Shown here one piece after another: positions 9,102-18,310 of a stretch of 64,000 bases of DNA. The stretch is taken from assembly GCA_963769605.1 (NCBI GenBank), contig CAVYML010000009.1, positions 1,240,001 to 1,304,000 of the forward strand. Reading direction: 5' to 3'. Position 1 is the first letter of the stretch; every line of letters begins with the position of its first letter. The notes under the pieces are model-generated. The model was given only the letters and a program-made list of their open reading frames with translations, did not search any database and was not told the DNA's origin. The stretch comes from Fen-1254 sp963769605 (GTDB taxonomy: Bacteria; Bacteroidota; Ignavibacteria; UBA10030). The translations under genes were made by a program, and so were the position numbers.

Positions 9102-10151
9102 ATGATCACTTTGGAAGAACTGGGATGTACTTCGGAAATTTTGCAGCACGCAAAGAAATATCTTAAAAAAGGATTCTCGCTTGCCCGCGTTATAGAAGAG
9201 CACCGGCAGAGCTATTGCATTCAGAATGAACGGTTGGAAATGACCGCCCGCATTGCAGGCCGCATGATGTATCGCGCCGAAAACCGGAAAGATTATCCTG
9301 CTGTCGGGGATTGGGTTATTGCATCCTTCCTTGAAAATCAGGAGCAGGCCGTTATTCAGTATATTCTTCCCCGGACAACTATTCTCGAAAGAAAATCGCC
9401 GGGCAAGCGAACGGAAAATCAAATCATTGCGACAAACATTGATGAAGTTTTTATCATCCTTCCCCTTGATCAGACCTTCAGTCCGGGCAAGCTCGAGCGC
9501 GCGCTCGTCATTGTCCGCGAGAGCGGGGCATCGGCAGTCGTCGCTTTGAGCAAACAGGATCTCTGTTCCCCGGAAACCCTGCCCTCTATTCTTCAAGAAG
9601 CTCAAACCACATGCGGCCGGACTCCCCTCATCGCATATTGCGCGTTTGATCCCGGCTCACTTCGCGAGCTCTGCTCGCTCATCCGGCCCCAAAAAACCTA
9701 TTGCATGATAGGCCCTTCCGGATCCGGAAAATCGACCTTGATCAATTTTCTCATCGGCAGCCGCATTCTTCCGACCGGCGAGGTCCGTCCCTTCGATGCA
9801 AAGGGACGTCACACGACTTCGGCCCGGCAGCTTCTTGTCCGAGCAGATGGAGGAATTTTTATCGACACGCCGGGAATGAGGGAAATCGGTCTATGGCAAA
9901 CGGATTCCGGCCTTCAGGAAACATTCGAAGATATCGATAAGCTCGCACAGGAGTGCCGTTTCCGCGACTGCACACATAACCACGAACCCCTGTGTGCCGT
10001 ACGCCGCGCTGTCGAAGATGGAACGCTGTCTCCCGGCCGGCATGAACATTATCTTCAATTTGAAAAAGAATTGCATCATCTCGATTCTAAAATTGCTGAG
10101 GGAAGAGGAAAAAAGACTTCCGAAAAGGACAGGAAATCGAAGGGCCGATAA
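9102..10151 (+). CDS. rsgA: Ribosome small-subunit GTPase RsgA
   Basis: Encodes 349 residues of a circularly permuted GTPase that checks late assembly of the 30S ribosomal subunit. The order is OB-like N-terminal domain (about 40-110), then the G4-type motif (ALSKQDL, Ser in place of the more common Asn), then the P-loop GPSGSGKST near residue 204, then DTPGMRE (G3). A C-terminal zinc knuckle CRFRDCTHNHEPLC is near 285-298. The ribosome site before the ATG is poor. It stands alone between the receiver gene on the other strand and the helicase-like gene. Confidence 0.9.
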   Translation: MITLEELGCTSEILQHAKKYLKKGFSLARVIEEHRQSYCIQNERLEMTARIAGRMMYRAENRKDYPAVGDWVIASFLENQEQAVIQYILPRTTILERKSPGKRTENQIIATNIDEVFIILPLDQTFSPGKLERALVIVRESGASAVVALSKQDLCSPETLPSILQEAQTTCGRTPLIAYCAFDPGSLRELCSLIRPQKTYCMIGPSGSGKSTLINFLIGSRILPTGEVRPFDAKGRHTTSARQLLVRADGGIFIDTPGMREIGLWQTDSGLQETFEDIDKLAQECRFRDCTHNHEPLCAVRRAVEDGTLSPGRHEHYLQFEKELHHLDSKIAEGRGKKTSEKDRKSKGR

Positions 10152-10296
10152 TCCGAATTCCTTGACTTTAACGACATTTCTGGTACTTTTAGATACAATT
10201 CGTTTCAGAAAAATAGGTTTTAGAATTGGACCTTATGCACGAGAAAAAAACGCACGTGCGCCGCTCCCTTGAAACAATCTTTCCTGCGGCAGGCTT

Positions 10297-13203
10297 ATGC
10301 ATGCGTTTGACTCTGCATGTTTGCACGATTTTTTTCCGGAATACGATACAATGGAATCGACTTTAACGGCTCTGGCAGAGGCTTTACGCGGTGAGTTCGA
10401 CCAGTTGAATTCCATGCAGCGAACTGTTGTTCTCTGTGAAGGGGAATGTCTGGGAACCTTTGCGGGCTGGAGCTATTACCGGTTTGAAGCTCCTGAAGAA
10501 TTTTTTTTCCGGTCAACGGGACATGCCGTTTTTACAATAGGTCAAAAACATTCAATCGAAATTCCAGGAACCATTATTGAAGCGGACAATCAATTTATCA
10601 CGGTGGCATTGCCGCACGACTTTGGCCAGGCCATTCCGGAAATTCGATGCCTGCTGCAATACGAAAAAGAACTCCGGCCGATTCTGGATATTCTTTCGGG
10701 ACCCGATTGCAAGACTCCGCTGACTTCGTTTCTTTTAAAACGGAATCAGGCGGAAAATTTGCATTTTGTAGGGTTCGAACAGCCCAGCTTTCCCGAAAAC
10801 ACGCCTGCGCATCAATGCGATGCGATAAGAAAAATTTTCGACAACAAAGTAACCATGCTCTGGGGACCGGTTTCATCGGGTAAAACGCATATTGTGGCGC
10901 TTGCTGCCGCCAATTATCTCCTGATGGGAAAAAGCGTTCTTCTGACAGCTCCGACCAACGATTACATGGATGACGCATTTTTAAAAACCGTATCGTACGG
11001 AACATCGCTGGGACTGCCGATGGAAAAAATCGCCTGCCGCTTCGGCCTTCCCTCAACCGGACTTTTTAAGGAATTAATGCCGTATGCTTATTCGCATCAA
11101 ATAGAACAGCTCAAAAGCGAAAAGCGAAATATTTTTCAAGAGCGTACAACCCTTCTCCGGACTTATTGGAACGTCCGAAAGCAGCAGGCTTTGCATGAGG
11201 ATTTTTATTCGAAGATCCAATCCCTCCGCGATCTTCTTGGAGATGTACGCCGTCAGGCCGATCAAATAGGTGAAGAAATTGCGCGGTGGACATCCGTGAT
11301 CGGCAGCAAAGGAAATGCATCTTTTCTTGATCGTGTTAAATCCGGATTTTCAAAAGAAGAATTGCTCGATGCACAGCAGAAACTTGCATCCTGTCAGCAG
11401 CGCATGAAACAAATCCGTTCGTTCGAACAAACCGTCACGAACGATATTACGACGGCCGAGCTGGATGCTCCTATCTCCGCCGAAGAATGGAAGCAATACC
11501 GGGAAGCTCACAAACGCATCGACGAACTCGGCGGTTTCGAAACCGTTACGCAAAGCGTAGAACAATTTATTGCGGTCGACGAGCCGTCACTCATGGAATC
11601 CAAACGGTTGACCGCGGCAAATATCGCTGCTTTATTTATGGATAAAAACATCCGCTCCCGGCGGTACGATATGATCGTACTGGAAGAAGCACAGCGCGTT
11701 GATTTGCCGACACTCGTTGCGCTCGCTTCGCTTGCAGGCGAAAAATTCGTTCTTGCCGGCGATCCGTTTCAAGTAGAATCCGACTCGATTACAAACACAA
11801 AAGCGGCACAGCGGTGGCTGCAGACGGATATTTTTCTTCATGCCGCAAATACAAGAGAACTTCACCGCCTGTTCGATTGGTCGAAACAAAACCACCAATG
11901 GTCGATCCAGCTCCAAACTCATTATGCAGCGACGCCCAAGATATCGGAATTTATGGCTTCTGTTTTGTACGACAATACGATCGAGGTCATTCCTCCGAAG
12001 AACCCGAAAGGGAAAATTTATTTTATCGACACTTCCAGCCTCCGATCTGCGTGCAAACAGTATGCCGGCAAGAAGAGAATATCGCCGTACAATGAACAGC
12101 AGACAAAAATTGTTCTGGAGTGCGTCATGCATGCGCTTCTGGAAAAAAACAGGTCGGCGGGCAAGATCGGCGTTATCGTACCGTTTATCGGTCCTACGCT
12201 CTATACTAAACTGCAGGCACGGATTCGCGGAATGCGAAACATTGAAATCGGCACACCGCAGAGTTTTTGCGACCGCCGGAAGCCGGCCGTGATTTTTGAT
12301 GCAACAATGGCCGGTGTCGACTATACCATGCGTTCACTCGACGATAAAAAAGTCGGAGAGCATAAAATTATTAAGCTTGTGAACACTATTCTCTCCTGTG
12401 CATCCGAAGATCTTTATATTATTGCGGATATGACGCATTTCCGGAATGTATACAAAGACCGTCTCATCACGCGTTTGTTGATCCTTCTGCAGGCAGCGGC
12501 GGATGAACGACAACCGTCATTTGCAAACGCAAAGAAAAAATATGACGCTCTCGATATCGAGCAATACTCCCAACTTTTTTCGCGCGGGGAAAGGAAGATC
12601 CAAAATATTTCGCCGGAAAAAAGGGTTCCTGTCGAAGAAGATCATGAACTGGCAATTCATATGAAAAGGATGACGGCAAAAAAGAGCGAAGGGCAACCGC
12701 AGACCGGGACTAGGGAAAGGGATACCTACAGTGCTGTTTGCCGTTCGCTCGGATACCGAATAGACATCAACCTCCTCTCGCAATTCATCAGCGGCTTCGT
12801 GCTTATACAGAGTTCCTATTCCTCTCTCTTGGCCGCTCGGCGGCTGCCGTTCGATGTGTGTGAAAATGAAAAAACTTTCCGCACAGCTCTCGAACAATGG
12901 AACATGCTGCTCTATACATTGACCGGCAGTAAAACTCCGGAGTCTTCCTATTTTTCGGAAAAGACACCGGAAGCACGAATTCGCTCCGATATTCATCAAA
13001 TCTACGCGTTCTTTTCATCGGATATCGAAACGATTCTGCAGGATGGAAAACAAAAAACAGCTTCCGAAATTTCACGTATTTTTCAGGAACTGATTGGGAA
13101 AAACCAGCCTGGCACTCCCGACGAATGGTCTGCCGCATATTTCGGTCTTCTCCTGCGCATCGAGACCTATCTGGCATGGATTTCCGAACAAATTCGCCGC
13201 TAA
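10297..13203 (+). CDS. SF1 (UPF1/DNA2-like) helicase-family protein with eroded motifs
   Basis: Encodes 968 residues. An N-terminal beta-barrel-like region (about 60-125) is followed by the P-loop WGPVSSGKTH (about 190), a coiled insertion (about 260-400), motif II in the form VLEEAQ (about 462, usually DEAQ), motif III LAGDPFQ (about 488) and motif IV QTHYAATP (about 539). These place it in the UPF1/DNA2-like group of ATPases. The Arg of the usual QYR motif is replaced in QTHYAATP, and motif VI (usually a TRAR-type sequence) reads VNTILSCAS near 694, so both arginine fingers seem lost. It may bind or hydrolyse ATP without true unwinding. The final 250 residues are unassigned. Confidence 0.68.
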   Translation: MHAFDSACLHDFFPEYDTMESTLTALAEALRGEFDQLNSMQRTVVLCEGECLGTFAGWSYYRFEAPEEFFFRSTGHAVFTIGQKHSIEIPGTIIEADNQFITVALPHDFGQAIPEIRCLLQYEKELRPILDILSGPDCKTPLTSFLLKRNQAENLHFVGFEQPSFPENTPAHQCDAIRKIFDNKVTMLWGPVSSGKTHIVALAAANYLLMGKSVLLTAPTNDYMDDAFLKTVSYGTSLGLPMEKIACRFGLPSTGLFKELMPYAYSHQIEQLKSEKRNIFQERTTLLRTYWNVRKQQALHEDFYSKIQSLRDLLGDVRRQADQIGEEIARWTSVIGSKGNASFLDRVKSGFSKEELLDAQQKLASCQQRMKQIRSFEQTVTNDITTAELDAPISAEEWKQYREAHKRIDELGGFETVTQSVEQFIAVDEPSLMESKRLTAANIAALFMDKNIRSRRYDMIVLEEAQRVDLPTLVALASLAGEKFVLAGDPFQVESDSITNTKAAQRWLQTDIFLHAANTRELHRLFDWSKQNHQWSIQLQTHYAATPKISEFMASVLYDNTIEVIPPKNPKGKIYFIDTSSLRSACKQYAGKKRISPYNEQQTKIVLECVMHALLEKNRSAGKIGVIVPFIGPTLYTKLQARIRGMRNIEIGTPQSFCDRRKPAVIFDATMAGVDYTMRSLDDKKVGEHKIIKLVNTILSCASEDLYIIADMTHFRNVYKDRLITRLLILLQAAADERQPSFANAKKKYDALDIEQYSQLFSRGERKIQNISPEKRVPVEEDHELAIHMKRMTAKKSEGQPQTGTRERDTYSAVCRSLGYRIDINLLSQFISGFVLIQSSYSSLLAARRLPFDVCENEKTFRTALEQWNMLLYTLTGSKTPESSYFSEKTPEARIRSDIHQIYAFFSSDIETILQDGKQKTASEISRIFQELIGKNQPGTPDEWSAAYFGLLLRIETYLAWISEQIRR

Positions 13204-13300
13204 GACGCATTTTCACCGAATCGAAACAGCCCCGCTTCAGGCATCTTGAACGATGACCAATCAACAACTATATTCAAAAGTCCAACGAAAGGTATGCTGA

Positions 13301-14614
13301 GTGTCTCTCTGGCAAATATTGGGTGATAGTGTTGTCGTCATTTTTTTTATTCTCCTGAATGGCTTTTTTGTGGCAACCGAATATGCCATCGTGAAGGTGC
13401 GCTTCACACAAATTGAACCGCTGGTGAAAAGGGGAAACCGCCGGGCCAAAATCGCCAAAGAAATTCTTTCCCACATGAACATGTACCTTTCCGCTACACA
13501 GCTTGGCGTTACGATGACAAGCCTTGCGCTTGGCTGGATCGGCCAGCCGCTGGCGGCAAAAATGCTGAGCCCCCTTTTTCATTTGCTCGGCATCGCACAG
13601 CCTTCCATGGTGCAGGCCGTTTCTTTCGGCGTTGCCTTCTCTCTTATCACGGCAATCCATATTATTGTAGGCGAGCAAGCGCCGAAATTCCTCGCCATCC
13701 AGAAAGCAGCGCCTGTAATCCTGACCGTCTCTTATCCTTTCCGGCTGTTCTATATTATTTTTCGTCCGATCATTCTTCTTCTTAATACGGCTTCCAGCGC
13801 TCTTTTGCGGGCAGCAGGATTGCGCACGACGCTCAGCAAGGACGTGGAACATTCGGAAGAGGAACTTCGGCTTATTCTAGCACAGGATCGGAACGCTTCG
13901 ACACTTTCCCGGATGATCGTTCTCCGTGCAATGGACTTTCGCCAGAAGCTTGCGCGGCACGCCATGATCCCGCGCACCGGCATCGTCGCTTTATCTGCCG
14001 GAGCTCCATGGCAGGAAAACCTGAAGATCATCCGCGCCAATAAATATTCCCGTTTTCCGGTTTTCAAAGAAGGGATCGACAATATTGTCGGCATCGTCTA
14101 TACGAAGGATATTTTTAAGCAGGACCTCCATCACCAGGCCGGTTTTACTCTGCAATCCGTTCTGCACGATGCGGTCTTTCTGCCGGAAACCGCGTCGTTG
14201 GAACATGTGCTCTCGACCATCCTGCAAAAGAAAGTTCACATGATCGTTCTCGCCGACGAGTACGGGGGAACAGCGGGACTTATTACGCTGGAAAATGTTT
14301 TGGAAGAACTTGTCGGCAATATCCAGGACGAGTATGACCGCGAAGCGCCGGATCTGACAAAAATAAGCGAAAATGAATATCTGATCGACGGCTCGATAAC
14401 GACAAATGATGTCGAGAGGATGTTCGATGCGGAACTCTCGCCGTTCGATATCCGCACAATTGGAGGATTTGCCATCGAACAACTCGGCCATTTTCCCGAT
14501 GTGGGAGAGCATTTTCGATCCGGCAATCTGGAAATTACCATAGAGAAGGTCTTTGAAAATACGGTGTCTTCAGTCCGCGTGAAACGTCTTCAGCCTCCTT
14601 CCGAACAGCTATGA
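13301..14614 (+). CDS. CorC/HlyC-type (CNNM-like) membrane protein with CBS pair
   Basis: Encodes 437 residues. Start GTG at 13301 is chosen because GAAAGG lies about 10 nt upstream and the neighbouring ATG is out of frame. A DUF21 membrane domain with four hydrophobic segments spans about 1-190 (ILLNGFFVATEYAIVKVR, then SATQLGVTMTSLALGWIG). A CBS-pair region follows at about 205-335 and ends in VLADEYGGTAGLITLENV. A C-terminal CorC_HlyC domain lies at about 345-430 (GGFAIEQLGHFPDVGE). Family members move or sense Mg2+ and other divalent ions; the name hemolysin is historical. Its stop overlaps the DUF72 gene by 4 nt, so the two are cotranscribed. Confidence 0.88.
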   Translation: MSLWQILGDSVVVIFFILLNGFFVATEYAIVKVRFTQIEPLVKRGNRRAKIAKEILSHMNMYLSATQLGVTMTSLALGWIGQPLAAKMLSPLFHLLGIAQPSMVQAVSFGVAFSLITAIHIIVGEQAPKFLAIQKAAPVILTVSYPFRLFYIIFRPIILLLNTASSALLRAAGLRTTLSKDVEHSEEELRLILAQDRNASTLSRMIVLRAMDFRQKLARHAMIPRTGIVALSAGAPWQENLKIIRANKYSRFPVFKEGIDNIVGIVYTKDIFKQDLHHQAGFTLQSVLHDAVFLPETASLEHVLSTILQKKVHMIVLADEYGGTAGLITLENVLEELVGNIQDEYDREAPDLTKISENEYLIDGSITTNDVERMFDAELSPFDIRTIGGFAIEQLGHFPDVGEHFRSGNLEITIEKVFENTVSSVRVKRLQPPSEQL

Positions 14615-15534
14615 GTACAGATAAAGATTCCGAACTCGATTCCGAACCTGCCGGTGATATCGTTGTCGGAATGGGAGGCTGGGATATTCCGTCGTTTCAT
14701 ACTGTCTTTTACCCGCCGGAGATCGGGCGTGGATTCCGCAAACTCGAATATTATGCTCGGTTTTTCGATCTTGTAGAAATCAATGCAACCTTTTACACGA
14801 CCTCGCTGTCTCCCGCACAAGCACAGCAATGGCTTGAGGATGTTCGCGGCAACGAACGTTTTCTTTTTACTCTCAAACTGTTCCGCGGATTTACCCATAC
14901 CTTCGACGCCGCCGCAAAAGATGCGCTGAAAACCCAATATCTTCTCGAATCTCTCGCCGATGCAAAAAGATTGGGATGCCTCGTTGCGCAATTTTCCGGT
15001 TCTTTTGCAAGAACAAAAGAACATCAGGAATATTTTCTGAAACTTCAGAAAGCGTTCGGGGAATTCGATTTGTTCATCGAGCTGCGGCACCGTTCATGGG
15101 ACAACAAGGACTTCTACGATTTTTGCATGGAGAAAAAGCTGCATCTCGTCTCCGTCGATCTTCCGGCGCTTCCCGGATTTATGCCGTTCCGGATGCCCGT
15201 TCAGCAATCGGAATCGTATTTCCGCATGATGGGAAAAAACGTTCAGGGTTGGAAGTCCGGCGGCAAAAGCGATCGGTACGATTATGATTATTCAAAAGAA
15301 GAATTGGAAAATTTGCGCGATCTTATTCTCAGGATAAAACAAAATGCGCACCGAACGTATGTCGTTTTTCATAACGATACGAAGATCAATTCTTTGGTCA
15401 ACGGATTGGAATTGAAACGCCTTCTAAAACCCGGCACAAGCTTCCCCGCTCCGGAAAATTTAATATTAAAATTTCCTCAATTGCGGGAGTTTTGTACAAG
15501 TGTCAACAGCGGTCAATATAGGAGTAAATGGTAA
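14611..15534 (+). CDS. DUF72 (YecE-like) TIM-barrel protein
   Basis: Encodes 307 residues of the DUF72 family, whose biochemical role is unknown. Family marks are GMGGWDIPSF near the N-terminus, LVEINATFYT, FLFTLKLFRGFTH, and a C-terminal YVVFHNDTKINSLVNG. The ATG overlaps the TGA of the CorC-like gene (ATGA), implying coupled translation. The protein is soluble and likely cytoplasmic. Confidence 0.85.
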   Translation: MSTDKDSELDSEPAGDIVVGMGGWDIPSFHTVFYPPEIGRGFRKLEYYARFFDLVEINATFYTTSLSPAQAQQWLEDVRGNERFLFTLKLFRGFTHTFDAAAKDALKTQYLLESLADAKRLGCLVAQFSGSFARTKEHQEYFLKLQKAFGEFDLFIELRHRSWDNKDFYDFCMEKKLHLVSVDLPALPGFMPFRMPVQQSESYFRMMGKNVQGWKSGGKSDRYDYDYSKEELENLRDLILRIKQNAHRTYVVFHNDTKINSLVNGLELKRLLKPGTSFPAPENLILKFPQLREFCTSVNSGQYRSKW

Positions 15535-15540
15535 AGGATA

Positions 15541-15650
15541 TATCAGTTCCCGGTTCGTTGTGCTTAGTGCGAAGTTAAAGACAATGAACAGCAAATGGAA
15601 ACTAAAAACTTCGAACTACGAACCAAGAACTAAGAACTAAGAACTAAGTA
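15541..15650. repeat. Dispersed repeat element with heptamer array (copy B)
   Basis: This copy reads CAGTTCCCGGTTCGTTGTGC, then TTAGTGCGAAGTTAAAGAC, an ATGGAAACTAAAAACT spacer, and five 7-bp units (AACTACG, AACCAAG, three AACTAAG) at 15,614-15,648. It ends one or two bases from the priA stop codon. A reverse-oriented copy lies at the other end of priA. Confidence 0.85.
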
Positions 15651-15651
15651 T

Positions 15652-18189
15652 TTACATCATCCCCTGCGGATCTATATCGATAATCATTTTTACTTTCTTA
15701 TTTAAAAAAAGCGGGGAATCTTCGCACTGCTGTCTTGCAGTGCGCAGCATAGTATGAAGAGCGGTGCCGGAGGGATCCTTTGATTTAAGATTTTTCACTA
15801 CAATGTGTTTGCGGTAAAGATTCTTAATTTTGGAAATTGCCGCATCTGCGGGTCCGAGCACAAGAGAATGCCCGCCGCCCGCGAATCGTTGGAGGATGTC
15901 TTTGAATTTTTGCGCATGATGCTGAACTTCGTTTTCCCGCTCTCCATTGAATTCAATCAGAACAATCCGTGAAAACGGGGGATAATTCAGTTCTCGCCGG
16001 TACTCCAGTTCTTCGTTATAAAATCCTGGAAAATCGTGCGTCATGACGTGCTTAAGACTGTAATGGTTCGTTTGGAGGGTTTGTATGATCACTTCGCCGG
16101 TAAGCGTGCTCCGTCCGGCCCGTCCGGCGACCTGTGTGAGCAGCTGAAACGTATCTTCCGAAGCCCGGAAATCGGGGAGCAGCATCTGCGTATCGGCGGA
16201 TATTACGCCGACCAGTGTTACACGCGGAAAGTCGAGTCCTTTTGCCACCATCTGAGTCCCCAATAAAATATCCGCCGTGCCGCTTCCGAATTGCTCGAGG
16301 ATACGATGATGCGCCCCCCTGTGCGTGGTCGTGTCTCTGTCCATGCGCAGAATTATCGATGCGGGAAACAAGGATTTCAATTCTTCTTCCACCTGTTGTG
16401 TACCGAAAGCATGCATGCGCAGTTCCGTGCTGCCGCACTTCGGACAAACCGTCGAAGGTTTTTTAATATATCCGCAGTAATGGCATCTCAAATGTTTCTT
16501 TGTTGCGTGATAGGTCAGTGAGACCTCGCAGCTGCCGCATTTTTCCACGAACCCGCAGTCGTAACACTCGAAGACATGCGAAAATCCGCGCCGGTTTTGC
16601 ATTAAAATAATTCCCTCTTTTTTCATCAGCCGGACTTCGATCTGATCGCGCAGGAGTTTCGAAATCGATCTGTCCGGAAGCCTCTTTGGAAAAGGCTTGC
16701 CGCTCTTCTTGATCTCCTCTTTGAGGTCTTCGTATGCCTGTTTGCGGTCGCGCGCAATATCGACGATTCTGACTTCCGGCAGCTTTGCCGTGTCGACGCG
16801 ATGCGGGAGCTCGAGCAGAGTATACTTTTTTTGCTGAACGTTATAGTAACTCTCGATAGAGGGAGTTGCAGAGCCGAGGACGACCACAGCATTGGACCGC
16901 AGCGCGCGGACGATGGCGACATCGCGCGCGTTGTAACGCGGCACTGCATCGAATTGTTTGTAGGAACTTTCATGTTCTTCGTCGACGACGATGAGCCCGA
17001 TGTTTTTAAGCGGAGCGAAGATCGCCGAACGCGGACCGATGACAATCCTGACCCGGCCTTTCTGTGCAAGTCTCCATGTGTCGTACCGCTCGCCGGAGGA
17101 CATCTGGCTGTGCATGACGGCGACATCGGTGCCGAAATGCGATTTGAACCGCCGGACAGTCTGAGGGGTCAGTGAAATTTCCGGCACCAGCACGATGGCG
17201 GTCTTTCCGAGTGCAAGAACATTCCGGATCGCTTCGATATAAACTTGTGTTTTGCCGCTGCCGGTAATGCCGTGGAGCAGAAACGCTTTATAGGAGGCCG
17301 CATCGACCGCTTCTTTGATCTCCGTGAGCGCATGCTGCTGGTCGGAGTTCAACTCGATATTTTCCGGCAGCCCGAACGTGTCGTACTCGGAAATGCGCAC
17401 AATTTCACGCGTACCGAAGGCAACGAATCTTTTTTTAGCAAGCGTCCGGAGGATCGAAAGAGACAGGGAATATTTTTTCAAAAAATCAGCGGCTGCAATT
17501 TCTTCCGTGCCGTCCGCGCTCTCTGTCTGGAGAAGTTTGAGAAAACCGCGCTGACGCTCGTTTAAGTTTTCATGCTCTGCAGCTTCTTTCCCTGCGGCTG
17601 TGCATCGAATCGTTCGTTCGGTTTTAGTCCTGACCTTCGGCGCCTCGACGCTTTCCTCAAGGGATATCCATCCTTGCTGCTGCATGCCGGTGAGAATGCC
17701 GACGATCGATTTGACGTGCGAACGTTTCTGCAGTAAGGAAAGGGAGATGTGCGGCGTGTCTTTGAGCACCTGAAGCACGACATGCTGCGACCGGGCCCGG
17801 CCTTTGGTCTTTTCTAAAAGGGTTTCGATGGAAGAAGCAAGAAGATGAACCGATCTTTTGCTCTCCTGTGAAAGTCCCTGCGGTGTTGCGGCGCGGAGAA
17901 CTTCTCCCCAGGGCGACATATAATATTCCGCTATCCATTCCGTGAGCGAGAGCATCTCCGCTGAAAATGCCGGTTCATCATCGAGAATATCTTGAACCGG
18001 CTTGAGTCCCTTGACCGTCGTGTTTTCCGGAAGATTGACGATGACACCGGTGAGCGTCTTTTTTCCGAACGGAACAATTGCCCGTCTGCCGGGCTGTGCC
18101 AGAGAAAAAAGATCGGGCGGAACCAGATATGTAAACGTTTTATCTAACGGAAGAGGGAGAGCGATATTTGCTAATAAGTTGTTCGTAAT
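15652..18189 (-). CDS. priA: Primosomal protein N' (replication restart helicase PriA)
   Basis: PriA loads the replicative helicase at stalled forks. The first in-frame ATG is at 17,955, but coding similarity clearly continues upstream (ANIALPLPLDKTFTYLVPP, then GRRAIVPFGKKTLTGVIVNL), which is the conserved PriA DNA-binding N-terminus. No ATG, GTG or TTG exists before the upstream stop; ATT at 18,189-18,187 is the only near-cognate start that gives the expected length (about 845 residues). Further motifs: P-loop HGITGSGKTQ near 303, DEEH near 400, and eight zinc-binding Cys in CYDCGFVEKCGSC and CHYCG...CPKCG at about 536-583. The 5' end abuts a heptamer repeat array, see findings. Confidence 0.88.
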   Translation of the reverse strand: MTNNLLANIALPLPLDKTFTYLVPPDLFSLAQPGRRAIVPFGKKTLTGVIVNLPENTTVKGLKPVQDILDDEPAFSAEMLSLTEWIAEYYMSPWGEVLRAATPQGLSQESKRSVHLLASSIETLLEKTKGRARSQHVVLQVLKDTPHISLSLLQKRSHVKSIVGILTGMQQQGWISLEESVEAPKVRTKTERTIRCTAAGKEAAEHENLNERQRGFLKLLQTESADGTEEIAAADFLKKYSLSLSILRTLAKKRFVAFGTREIVRISEYDTFGLPENIELNSDQQHALTEIKEAVDAASYKAFLLHGITGSGKTQVYIEAIRNVLALGKTAIVLVPEISLTPQTVRRFKSHFGTDVAVMHSQMSSGERYDTWRLAQKGRVRIVIGPRSAIFAPLKNIGLIVVDEEHESSYKQFDAVPRYNARDVAIVRALRSNAVVVLGSATPSIESYYNVQQKKYTLLELPHRVDTAKLPEVRIVDIARDRKQAYEDLKEEIKKSGKPFPKRLPDRSISKLLRDQIEVRLMKKEGIILMQNRRGFSHVFECYDCGFVEKCGSCEVSLTYHATKKHLRCHYCGYIKKPSTVCPKCGSTELRMHAFGTQQVEEELKSLFPASIILRMDRDTTTHRGAHHRILEQFGSGTADILLGTQMVAKGLDFPRVTLVGVISADTQMLLPDFRASEDTFQLLTQVAGRAGRSTLTGEVIIQTLQTNHYSLKHVMTHDFPGFYNEELEYRRELNYPPFSRIVLIEFNGERENEVQHHAQKFKDILQRFAGGGHSLVLGPADAAISKIKNLYRKHIVVKNLKSKDPSGTALHTMLRTARQQCEDSPLFLNKKVKMIIDIDPQGMM

Positions 18190-18285
18190 TAGTTCTTGGT
18201 TCGTAGTTCGTAGTTTTTAGTTTCCATTTGTTGTTCATTGTCTTTTAACTTCAGCACCAAGCACGACGAACTCAGAACTGATATA
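18189..18285. repeat. Dispersed repeat element with heptamer array, inverted (copy C)
   Basis: Five 7-bp units (TTAGTTC, TTGGTTC, GTAGTTC, GTAGTTT, TTAGTTT) span 18,189-18,223, then the spacer and tail seen in copy B, here in reverse orientation (TTGTTCATTGTCTTTTAAC, then CTTCAGCACCAAGCACGACG). It reaches the presumed translation start of priA. Confidence 0.82.
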
Positions 18286-18310
18286 CCGTTTACTGTTCAC
18301 TTTTCGCAGT

